DNA from: SCUN01 sp964355365
GTDB lineage: Bacteria > Acidobacteriota > Vicinamibacteria > Vicinamibacterales > SCN-69-37
Reading direction: 5' to 3'
Assembly: GCA_964355365.1 (NCBI GenBank)
Contig: CAYHEX010000302.1
Location: forward strand, 1-5,342
DNA length: 5,342 bases
Program-made: the position numbers and the translations under genes
In this document: positions 1-5,342 of the stretch, in pieces
Numbering within the stretch: the first letter of the stretch is position 1
Layout: each line of letters opens with the position of its first letter
Notes under the pieces: model-generated
Database searches by the model: none
The model's input: only the letters and a program-made list of their open reading frames with translations
What the model was told of the DNA's origin: nothing

Positions 1-16
1 CAGGTAGTACTGAGCC
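1..16 (+). other. Short leader before dnaB
   Basis: Sixteen bases precede the dnaB ATG. They contain a weak AGGTAG ribosome-site candidate (2-7). TAG (5-7) or TGA (11-13) could be the stop codon of an upstream gene such as rplI, which often precedes dnaB, but too little sequence is present to tell. Confidence 0.3.
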
Positions 17-1354
17 ATGTCGGATCGCACCCTGCCGCACAATCTCGATGCCGAGAAAAGTGTGCTCGGTGCGATCCTGATCGACAACAATGCCATCAAC
101 CTCGCCATAGAGAACATCGGCGCGGCGGACTTCTTCCGTGTCGCCCACCGTCTCATCTTCGAGGCGATGATCGGGCTGAACCAGCACAACGATCCGATCG
201 ACCTCATCACGCTGTCCGACCAGCTCAATCGGGTTGGCCGACTTGATGAGGCGGGCGGTGCCGCGTACATCAGTCAGTTGACCGACGGCGTGCCGCGAGC
301 GCTCAATGTTCAGCATTACGCCAAGATCGTCAAAGAGAAGTCGACGCTGAGGGCGCTGATTCAGTCAGCGACCGAAGTGCTGACGCGCGCGTATGACGGC
401 GAGGCCGAGGCGGACATTCAACTCGACGAAGCTGAGCGGTCGATCTTTGAGATCGCCGAAGGCCGACTGCGCAGTGGGTTTGTGCCGGTGGGCCAGTTGG
501 TGGACAACAGCTACCAATTGCTGGAGAAGTTGGCCCAGCAGAAGGGCGCGATCACAGGCGTGCCGACCGGGTTCAAGGATCTGGATGAGATGACGTCAGG
601 CTTTCAGCCGGGCGACCTGGTCATTCTTGCCGCTCGACCTGGCGTGGGCAAGACCAGCTTTGTCTTGAACGTGGCCGTCAATGCGGCGAAGCAGGCAGGA
701 CTGTCGGTGGGTGTGTTCAGTCTCGAAATGTCCAAAGAGCAGTTGTTCCTGCGGCTCCTGACATCGGAAGCGCGTGTCGACGGACATCGCATGCGGACAG
801 GCTACCTCGGCGAGCAGGACTACGATCGGATTGCCGGTTCGTTGTCGCAGTTGCATGACCTGAAGGTGTTCATCGACGACACGCCGTCGGTTGGCGTCCT
901 CGAGATGCGCGCGAAGTCGCGCCGGTTGAAGAAGGAGCACGGGCTGGATCTCCTGATCATCGACTACTTGCAGCTCATGCAGGGCGGCGGCCGCTTCGAA
1001 AGCCGACAAGTCGAGCTCGCGTCCATCTCCCGCTCGCTCAAGATCCTCGCGAAGGAACTGGGGATTCCGATCATCGCGCTGAGCCAGCTCAGCCGCGCGG
1101 CGGAGGCGCGATCCGACCATCGCCCACAACTCTCAGATCTTCGTGAGTCGGGTGCGCTGGAGCAGGACGCCGATATCGTCATGTTCATCTTCCGCGCCGA
1201 GATGTACAACACGCCGGAAGAGCAGAACCCGGAGAACGACAACAAGGCCACGATCATCGTGGGCAAGCAGCGTAACGGTCCGACGGGTGACGTCGACCTC
1301 GCGTTCCTCAAGTCCTTCACCCGATTCGAGAGCCTCGCGCCGGAACGTCGGTGA
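17..1354 (+). CDS. dnaB: Replicative DNA helicase DnaB
   Basis: Encodes the hexameric 5'-3' helicase that unwinds DNA at the replication fork and recruits primase. The 445-residue product is near the usual family length (E. coli about 470) and looks complete. The N-terminal DnaB domain begins with LPHNLDAEKSVLGAIL (residues 6-21). The RecA-like motor domain follows from about residue 180. It has a Walker A ARPGVGKTS (206-214, Lys212), a catalytic Glu in FSLEMS (Glu237), a Walker B LLIIDYLQLM (Asp316), SQLSR (356-360), the DLRESGALEQDAD block (374-386), and KQRNGPTG (417-424), in which Arg419 matches the arginine finger. No intein interrupts the Walker A or other motifs, although dnaB is a frequent intein host. 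The ATG at 17 gives the canonical N terminus; only a weak AGGTAG-like ribosome site (2-7) precedes it. The last four bases overlap the start of alr. Function is certain from the motifs. Confidence 0.98.
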   Translation: MSDRTLPHNLDAEKSVLGAILIDNNAINLAIENIGAADFFRVAHRLIFEAMIGLNQHNDPIDLITLSDQLNRVGRLDEAGGAAYISQLTDGVPRALNVQHYAKIVKEKSTLRALIQSATEVLTRAYDGEAEADIQLDEAERSIFEIAEGRLRSGFVPVGQLVDNSYQLLEKLAQQKGAITGVPTGFKDLDEMTSGFQPGDLVILAARPGVGKTSFVLNVAVNAAKQAGLSVGVFSLEMSKEQLFLRLLTSEARVDGHRMRTGYLGEQDYDRIAGSLSQLHDLKVFIDDTPSVGVLEMRAKSRRLKKEHGLDLLIIDYLQLMQGGGRFESRQVELASISRSLKILAKELGIPIIALSQLSRAAEARSDHRPQLSDLRESGALEQDADIVMFIFRAEMYNTPEEQNPENDNKATIIVGKQRNGPTGDVDLAFLKSFTRFESLAPERR

Positions 1355-2475
1355 TTCGGCCCACGGTGGCGGCCGTGCGCCTTGATGCGCTGCAGCACAA
1401 CGCGCGGGCCGTGCGCCGCATGGTGTCGGCCACTTCGGCATCAACGGGCGTCATGGCGGTCGTCAAGGCCAACGCCTACGGGCACGGGGCGGCACAGGCC
1501 GGCCTCGCGCTGGAATCTGCCGGCGCCGATTGGCTTGCGTGCGCGGACATCGCCGAGGGCGTCGTGCTGCGACGTGCCGGGGTGGCTGTGCCGATCCTGG
1601 TGTTCGGGGCCCTGAGCGTCAGTGATCTCGATGGCGTATTCGAACATGCACTGACACCGACCGTGTCCACACCGGCCGCCGCTCGGGCGCTCGAGGCCGC
1701 CGCGGCAGCCCGCGGCATGCGCCTCGATTGCCACCTTAAAGTCGACACCGGGATGAACCGGCTCGGTTTTCGCCACGACAACCTGGCTCGAACCATGCCG
1801 CAGGTGCTGGCGAGCCCCCATCTGAGATTCACCGCCGTCTACTCGCATTGCGCGACCGCCGATGAACCCGAGTCGCCGTTCTTCGACGAGCAGCGCGGCG
1901 CCTTCGATCGCGCGTGCGCCCAACTGGGCGCCATGGGGCTGCGTGGCGTGCGTCGTCATCTCGCCAACTCCGCGGCGATGCTGCGCGACAGTCGCACCTG
2001 GTACGACTGGGTCCGGCCTGGTCTTGCACTCTACGGCATCATCCCGCCGCCGCTGCACGCGGCAGATCTCGACCTGCGACCTGCCCTGTCACTGGTCAGC
2101 CGTATCGTGGCCGTGAAGGGCATGCGCGCAGGCGAGTCCGCGGGCTATGGGCGCCGTTGGTCTCCGACAGAGCCGCGCACGATCGCCGTCGTCCCCGCCG
2201 GATATGCGGACGGGCTCGATACGCGTTTGGCGAATCGCGGCACCGCGCTGGTGCGCGGGCGTCGGGTGCCCATCGTGGGAGCCGTGTGCATGGACATGCT
2301 GACAGTGGATGTGACCGGTCTCGACGTCTCGCCCGGCGACGAAGTGGTGTTCATCGGCCGCCAGGCGAACGACGAGATCACGGCCCGTGAGATGGCCGCG
2401 TCGATCGGGGCGATCCCGTGGGAAGTGGTCTGCCGCCTGGGCAGCAGAATCGAGCGTCAGTATGAAGCCACCTAA
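1351..2475 (+). CDS. alr: Alanine racemase, PLP-dependent
   Basis: Interconverts L- and D-alanine in the cytoplasm, supplying D-Ala for peptidoglycan. The 374-residue length is typical. The N-terminal TIM barrel carries VVKANAYGHG with the PLP-binding Lys39 and Tyr43. HLKVDTGMNRLGF (128-140) holds Lys130, equivalent to the carbamylated Lys129 of the Geobacillus enzyme, and Arg137. YSHCATAD contains His166, and HLANSAAM and VRPGLALYG (Arg222) line the cofactor site. The C-terminal beta domain supplies the second catalytic base, Tyr266, in AGYGRRW, as well as GYADGL (284-289) and CMDM (313-316). The tyrosine that normally narrows the substrate entrance near the C terminus (Tyr354 in Geobacillus, in an NYE-type motif) is Trp357 here (IPWEV). 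The start is a GTG overlapping the dnaB stop as GTGA, with GGAA at 1342-1345 as a short ribosome site; this implies translational coupling to dnaB. The 3' end overlaps radA by 14 bases. Confidence 0.96.
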   Translation: MIRPTVAAVRLDALQHNARAVRRMVSATSASTGVMAVVKANAYGHGAAQAGLALESAGADWLACADIAEGVVLRRAGVAVPILVFGALSVSDLDGVFEHALTPTVSTPAAARALEAAAAARGMRLDCHLKVDTGMNRLGFRHDNLARTMPQVLASPHLRFTAVYSHCATADEPESPFFDEQRGAFDRACAQLGAMGLRGVRRHLANSAAMLRDSRTWYDWVRPGLALYGIIPPPLHAADLDLRPALSLVSRIVAVKGMRAGESAGYGRRWSPTEPRTIAVVPAGYADGLDTRLANRGTALVRGRRVPIVGAVCMDMLTVDVTGLDVSPGDEVVFIGRQANDEITAREMAASIGAIPWEVVCRLGSRIERQYEAT

Positions 2476-3826
2476 GAGCGTGTTTGCCTGCAGCGACTGT
2501 GGGTCGCAGTCACAGAAGTGGCTCGGGCGCTGTCCGGACTGCGGCGCTTGGAACTCGTTTGTCGAAGAGAAGGTGGCCGCGCCCGGCACCGGCAAACAGG
2601 TCACGATGCCGCCGATGGGCGGCGGGGCCGCCCGGCTCTATGCCGATGTCGATGCGGTGGTCACCGCGCGCATGTCGACGGGCATCGATGAGTTCGATCG
2701 TGTGCTCGGCGGAGGCATCGTTCCCGGCTCGCTTGTGCTGCTGGGTGGCGAGCCCGGGATCGGGAAGTCGACATTGCTGTTGCAGGCGGCCGCGCATTTT
2801 GCGCAGGCGATCGGGCCGGTGCTGTACTGCTCCGGCGAAGAATCCGAGCATCAGGTGAAAATGCGGGGTGAGCGTCTGGGCGTTGGCCGCGCCCCTCTGT
2901 ATCTGCTTGCGGAGACCTGCCTCGAACGTGTGATCGAGGAGGCGTTACGCCTGAGGCCCGCGCTGCTCATCGTCGATTCCATTCAAACGGTGTTCTCACT
3001 CAAGCTGGCGTCCGCGCCCGGGAGCGTCGGGCAGGTGCGACAGGCGGCCACCGATCTGCTGTTCAACGCGAAGGGGCACAATATTCCGACGATCCTCGTC
3101 GGGCACGTCACGAAAGACGGCAGCCTCGCCGGTCCGAAGGTTCTCGAGCACGTGGTTGATACGGTCCTCTACTTCGAGGGTGAGCGCCACCACTCGCATC
3201 GTGTCGTGCGCGCCGTCAAGAATCGGTTTGGCGCGATCAGCGAACTCGGCGTGTTCGAAATGACCGGCACGGGACTACGCGCGGTGCCGAATCCGTCCGC
3301 GATGTTCCTGGCCGAACGGCCGAAGCAGGCGCCGGGTTCGGTCGTGCTGTGCTGCATGGAGGGCTCGCGGCCCATCCTCGTCGAAGTGCAGGCGCTCGTC
3401 AGTTCCGCGACGTTCGGCAACGCGCGGCGAACGGCGGTGGGCCTCGATCAGACACGACTGGCGCTGCTGCTGGCGGTCCTCGACAAGCGCGCCGGACTCA
3501 ATCTTGCCACCGACGACGTGTTTGTGAACGTGGCAGGCGGCATGTCGATCGATGAGCCGGCGGCGGATCTCGCGGTGCTCGCGGCGGTCGCGTCGAGTCT
3601 GCGCAATCGTCCCATTCAGGACAACACCGTGGTGTTTGGCGAGGTGGGGCTGGCCGGGGAGGTGCGCGGGGCCTCGCAGGCACCCTTGCGCATTCGCGAG
3701 GCGCACCAACTCGGCTTCACCCGATGCGTCGTGCCCGAAGGCAACGTCTCACCATCTGATGTGCCGCCGGGAATGACTGTGGTTGGCGTGCGCACCGTGG
3801 CTGAAGCGCTCGACGCCGTGATGTAG
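2462..3826 (+). CDS. radA: DNA repair protein RadA (Sms)
   Basis: RadA is a RecA-related ATPase that drives branch migration and processing of recombination intermediates with RecA. With the ATG at 2462 the product has 454 residues, close to E. coli RadA (460). It opens with a four-cysteine zinc finger (Cys10, Cys13, Cys24, Cys27; CxxC-x10-CxxC). The ATPase core has Walker A GEPGIGKST (96-104, Lys102), Walker B ALLIVDSIQT (Asp172) and the family-specific KNRFG motif (253-257). The C-terminal part from about residue 280 is the Lon-protease-like domain, with VNVAGGMSIDEPAADLAV (355-372); in RadA this serves as a scaffold and is not a protease. The reading frame stays open upstream to an ATG at 2387, but the 25 extra residues are Arg/Trp/Ser-rich and unlike the family, and they would overlap alr much further, so I reject that start. 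The start at 2462 has only a weak GAG ribosome site, so translation probably depends on ribosomes finishing alr. Confidence 0.97.
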   Translation: MKPPKSVFACSDCGSQSQKWLGRCPDCGAWNSFVEEKVAAPGTGKQVTMPPMGGGAARLYADVDAVVTARMSTGIDEFDRVLGGGIVPGSLVLLGGEPGIGKSTLLLQAAAHFAQAIGPVLYCSGEESEHQVKMRGERLGVGRAPLYLLAETCLERVIEEALRLRPALLIVDSIQTVFSLKLASAPGSVGQVRQAATDLLFNAKGHNIPTILVGHVTKDGSLAGPKVLEHVVDTVLYFEGERHHSHRVVRAVKNRFGAISELGVFEMTGTGLRAVPNPSAMFLAERPKQAPGSVVLCCMEGSRPILVEVQALVSSATFGNARRTAVGLDQTRLALLLAVLDKRAGLNLATDDVFVNVAGGMSIDEPAADLAVLAAVASSLRNRPIQDNTVVFGEVGLAGEVRGASQAPLRIREAHQLGFTRCVVPEGNVSPSDVPPGMTVVGVRTVAEALDAVM

Positions 3827-4759
3827 TCAGCGCTGGGCTCGGCTGAACTGTCGTGCCGTCAGACGGGGATTCACGGCGAATTGCGTGATGGACCACACGG
3901 TGCGATTGCGGCCGTTCTCGCGCACGATCGTATGCGGTAGCTGCAGTCCGCCCTGCGGTTGATAGTCGCTATAGGTGAACACGGTGTCGGCGACGGCCGC
4001 TGTGCCCCCGCTCCCTGGCTGCGGGGGCTGAATCAGGCGACGCGGCAAACGCGTGTCAGGGTCGATCAGCAGGCGTCCCACCCGTCCGTCCGGGCCATCG
4101 AAGATCAGCACCAGGGCGCCACGGTCCGTGCCGGCGTCGATCCGGCCGCCATCGGTGATGGTGTACGCGCCGGTATCAGCGAGCCATGGCGCGCTGATGC
4201 CGGCAACAAATCCTGCCATCGCCTGTCGCGCGGCCCGCGCGTAGGTGCGTCGAGAGACCTCGAGGTCCTTTGACTGGCCGTCGCCGCCGATCAAGGCGCC
4301 CGTGAGCCAGCCGAGGTCCCGCTGCAGACCGATGGTCGTATTGAACGCGGGCCCCTTCAGTCCGGCCGGCGTTGATTCCGCCTGCCGGAAGAACAGAGGA
4401 AACAGCGCCTGCACCTTGAGGTTGCGGGCGACCTTCATGCCGGTCATCGTCGACGTGCCCGTGGCCTCGAAGCTCCGCAGCGCCGTCAGTCTCGGCCCGC
4501 CGCCGGCTTCGCGCATGCGGTCCATGATGGCCCGCCCCCGCGATATCGCGTCCGCGGTCGCTGATACGGGCGGCACGGCCTTCTGCGAAGGAGGGGCCGC
4601 CGGTAGCGCCGAAGTGACTGGCGTCGCGGTGCGCTCGGGGCCTGTCGCGCGACGTTCGCAGCTGACTGCGGACAGGCACCAGATCGCCACGACAGCGGTC
4701 GCGCACAGGGATCGGCAGGCCGATGCCCTTCGGCGGTCGTGATAAAACAGTGGCTGCAT
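3827..4759 (-). CDS. Predicted lipoprotein with LolA/LolB-like features, function unknown
   Basis: I do not recognise a named gene. From the ATG at 4759 the product has 310 residues. The N terminus looks like a lipoprotein signal: basic residues (HDRRR, 7-11), a hydrophobic stretch (about 18-33), then SAVSC with Cys34 as the candidate lipidated residue; Ala at -3 makes the lipobox slightly atypical. An Ala/Pro/Ser/Thr-rich linker (35-68) follows. The mature part starts with a helix ending in EAGGG (84-88) and LTALRSFEATGT (91-102). It ends with VFTYSDYQPQGGLQLPHTIV (260-279) and WSITQFAVNPRLTARQFSR (289-307). This helix-then-strands plan, with a late YSDY...G..LP motif and a closing N-P-x-L...F, resembles LolA/LolB-fold 'outer membrane lipoprotein-sorting' proteins, inferred by eye. 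I chose 4759 over the upstream ATG at 4774 because GAGGAA lies 7 bases before it. The gene converges on radA with no gap and is divergent from the yacL-like gene with overlapping starts. Confidence 0.8.
   Translation of the reverse strand: MQPLFYHDRRRASACRSLCATAVVAIWCLSAVSCERRATGPERTATPVTSALPAAPPSQKAVPPVSATADAISRGRAIMDRMREAGGGPRLTALRSFEATGTSTMTGMKVARNLKVQALFPLFFRQAESTPAGLKGPAFNTTIGLQRDLGWLTGALIGGDGQSKDLEVSRRTYARAARQAMAGFVAGISAPWLADTGAYTITDGGRIDAGTDRGALVLIFDGPDGRVGRLLIDPDTRLPRRLIQPPQPGSGGTAAVADTVFTYSDYQPQGGLQLPHTIVRENGRNRTVWSITQFAVNPRLTARQFSRAQR
4004..4028. repeat. Perfect 8-bp all-GC inverted repeat inside the lipoprotein gene
   Basis: GCCCCCGC (4004-4011) and GCGGGGGC (4021-4028) are perfect reverse complements separated by 9 bases. 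The hairpin would be very stable in RNA from either strand. It encodes part of the Pro/Gly-rich stretch around residues 245-252 of the lipoprotein. It lies about 178 bases past the radA stop. No T-run follows on either strand, so it does not qualify as an intrinsic terminator. It may simply reflect Pro/Gly codons in GC-rich DNA. Confidence 0.5.
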
Positions 4760-5342
4760 GCGCGGGTTCCTCATCGTTCGTGGCCTTTTTGTGCTCGCCG
4801 TGGTCTATGCGGCCGTGCTGATCCACCCGATTGACGCCCCGCATTGGGTCAACGCCGCGCTGGGGCTGAGCCTGGCGGTGCTGATCGCGGTGGCCGAAGC
4901 GCACTTGCACGAAGCGTCGGCCACCCATGTGCTCGGCGGCCTGATTGGGTTCGGTGTGGGCCTCTTCATCGCCAAGGCGATCGGCACGTCACTCTTCTGG
5001 GCGAACAGCAGCGACCACAAGGTGCAATTCTTCCACAGCCTCGTGATTCTCGTCCTGCCGTATCTCGGGCTGGTCACCGGGGCGCGCATGGGCGAGTGGC
5101 TGGAGCCCGCGAAGCTGGCGAGTCTGTTTCGAGACGCGCGACCTGCGCGCCGCCATCGGATTCTCGATACCAGCGTCATTATCGATGGTCGCGTGGCGGA
5201 GATTGTCGAAACCGGCTTTCTCGACGGCACGCTCGTGGTGCCGCAGTTCGTGCTCAAAGAGTTGCAGTTTGTGGCCGACTCGTCGGACGCGCTCAGGCGG
5301 AATCGCGGTCGCCGCGGTCTGGACATTCTCAACCGCATTCAG
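4758..5342 (+). CDS. yacL: YacL-like membrane PIN(/TRAM) domain protein, 3' end outside window
   Basis: The frame is open from an ATG at 4758 to the right edge (195 residues seen, no stop). An in-frame TAA at 4743-4745 makes this the earliest possible ATG. The N-terminal part is a membrane domain with four likely helices (about 4-22, 33-47, 58-80, 92-109). A basic segment ending in RPARRHR (128-134) then leads into a PIN nuclease-like domain: ILDTSVIIDGRVAEI (135-149), VVPQFVLKELQ (160-170) and DSSDALRRNRGRRGLDILNRIQ (174-195). Candidate metal-binding acids are Asp137, Glu168 and Asp189. This arrangement and the ILDTS/VPQFVLxELQ/GRRGLDILN signature match Bacillus subtilis YacL, whose family usually ends in a TRAM RNA-binding domain; that part would lie beyond the window. 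The substrate is not well established, and an RNase role is inferred from the PIN fold. yacL lies near radA in Bacillus too, which supports the assignment. No clear ribosome site precedes the ATG. Confidence 0.88.
   Translation, partial: MRGFLIVRGLFVLAVVYAAVLIHPIDAPHWVNAALGLSLAVLIAVAEAHLHEASATHVLGGLIGFGVGLFIAKAIGTSLFWANSSDHKVQFFHSLVILVLPYLGLVTGARMGEWLEPAKLASLFRDARPARRHRILDTSVIIDGRVAEIVETGFLDGTLVVPQFVLKELQFVADSSDALRRNRGRRGLDILNRIQ
4767..4772 (-). promoter_or_regulatory. Ribosome binding site choosing the lipoprotein start
   Basis: On the minus strand GAGGAA is followed by 7 bases and then the ATG at 4759-4757, a good Shine-Dalgarno match and spacing. It overlaps the alternative ATG at 4774-4772, which itself has only AAAAAGG (4790-4784) 9 bases upstream. 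The stronger site supports the shorter protein. On the plus strand these same bases are codons 4-5 of the yacL-like gene. Confidence 0.6.

Noticed and set aside
596..1129. 177-codon minus-strand open frame opposite dnaB
   Set aside because: It covers the helicase core motifs of dnaB in antisense and shows no signal of its own.
1441..2058. 205-codon minus-strand open frame opposite alr
   Set aside because: alr is clearly the real gene with its catalytic motifs present; the antisense frame is His/Arg/Gly-rich with no motif, a GC-rich artefact.
2387..2461. Upstream ATG extending radA by 25 codons
   Set aside because: The extra residues are Arg/Trp/Ser-rich and unlike RadA N termini; the MKPPKSVFAC start at 2462 puts the zinc finger at its normal place.
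3827..3846. Possible terminator hairpin TCAGC...GCTGA at the radA/lipoprotein junction
   Set aside because: Only 5 bp of stem with a 10-base loop and no T-run; too weak to call.
4741..4746. GATAAA as a -10 promoter element for the yacL-like gene
   Set aside because: No acceptable -35 hexamer lies about 17 bases upstream (GGCCGA there), so the match is not better than chance.
4176..4928. 250-codon minus-strand open frame across the lipoprotein/yacL junction
   Set aside because: It lies in another frame of both genes, has Arg/Gly-rich low-information sequence, and shows no domain; typical of GC-rich DNA.
4805..5338. 177-codon minus-strand open frame opposite the yacL-like gene
   Set aside because: The plus-strand frame has coherent membrane helices and PIN motifs; the opposite frame is Ser/Arg/Thr-rich with no recognisable features.

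Overview
This is a fully coding, high-GC bacterial chromosomal window with five protein genes and almost no intergenic DNA. Read on the plus strand it holds dnaB (replicative helicase), alr (alanine racemase) and radA (recombination/repair ATPase). Next comes a minus-strand gene for a predicted lipoprotein with a LolA/LolB-like look, and then the 5' part of a plus-strand gene for a YacL-type membrane PIN-domain protein that runs off the right edge. No stretch over 300 bases lacks a gene; the only clearly non-coding DNA is the first 16 bases. I see no tRNA, rRNA, CRISPR array, insertion sequence or attachment site.

Organism: the GC-rich codon use, the predicted exported lipoprotein and the order dnaB-alr-radA followed by a PIN/TRAM-type gene suggest a Gram-negative-type, high-GC bacterium. 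Acidobacteriota (for example a Vicinamibacteria-like lineage) is my best guess. This is inferred from gene order and protein style and no marker gene proves it.

Layout: dnaB (17-1354) overlaps alr (1351-2475) by 4 bases (GTGA), and alr overlaps radA (2462-3826) by 14 bases, so the three look like one translationally coupled operon. It joins DNA unwinding at the fork, D-alanine supply for peptidoglycan, and processing of recombination intermediates; these are housekeeping roles and the link is probably shared growth-related expression. The radA stop codon directly abuts the stop codon of the convergent lipoprotein gene (3827-4759, minus). That gene and the yacL-like gene (4758-5342 and beyond, plus) are divergent, and their ATG codons overlap by two bases within CATG. 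Any promoters for this pair must therefore lie inside the coding sequence of the opposite gene.

The main point for a second look is the antisense lipoprotein gene packed with zero spacing between radA and yacL, at the place where disA sits in Bacillus subtilis. I found no evidence of a novel multi-gene system; the rest is conserved core-genome content.
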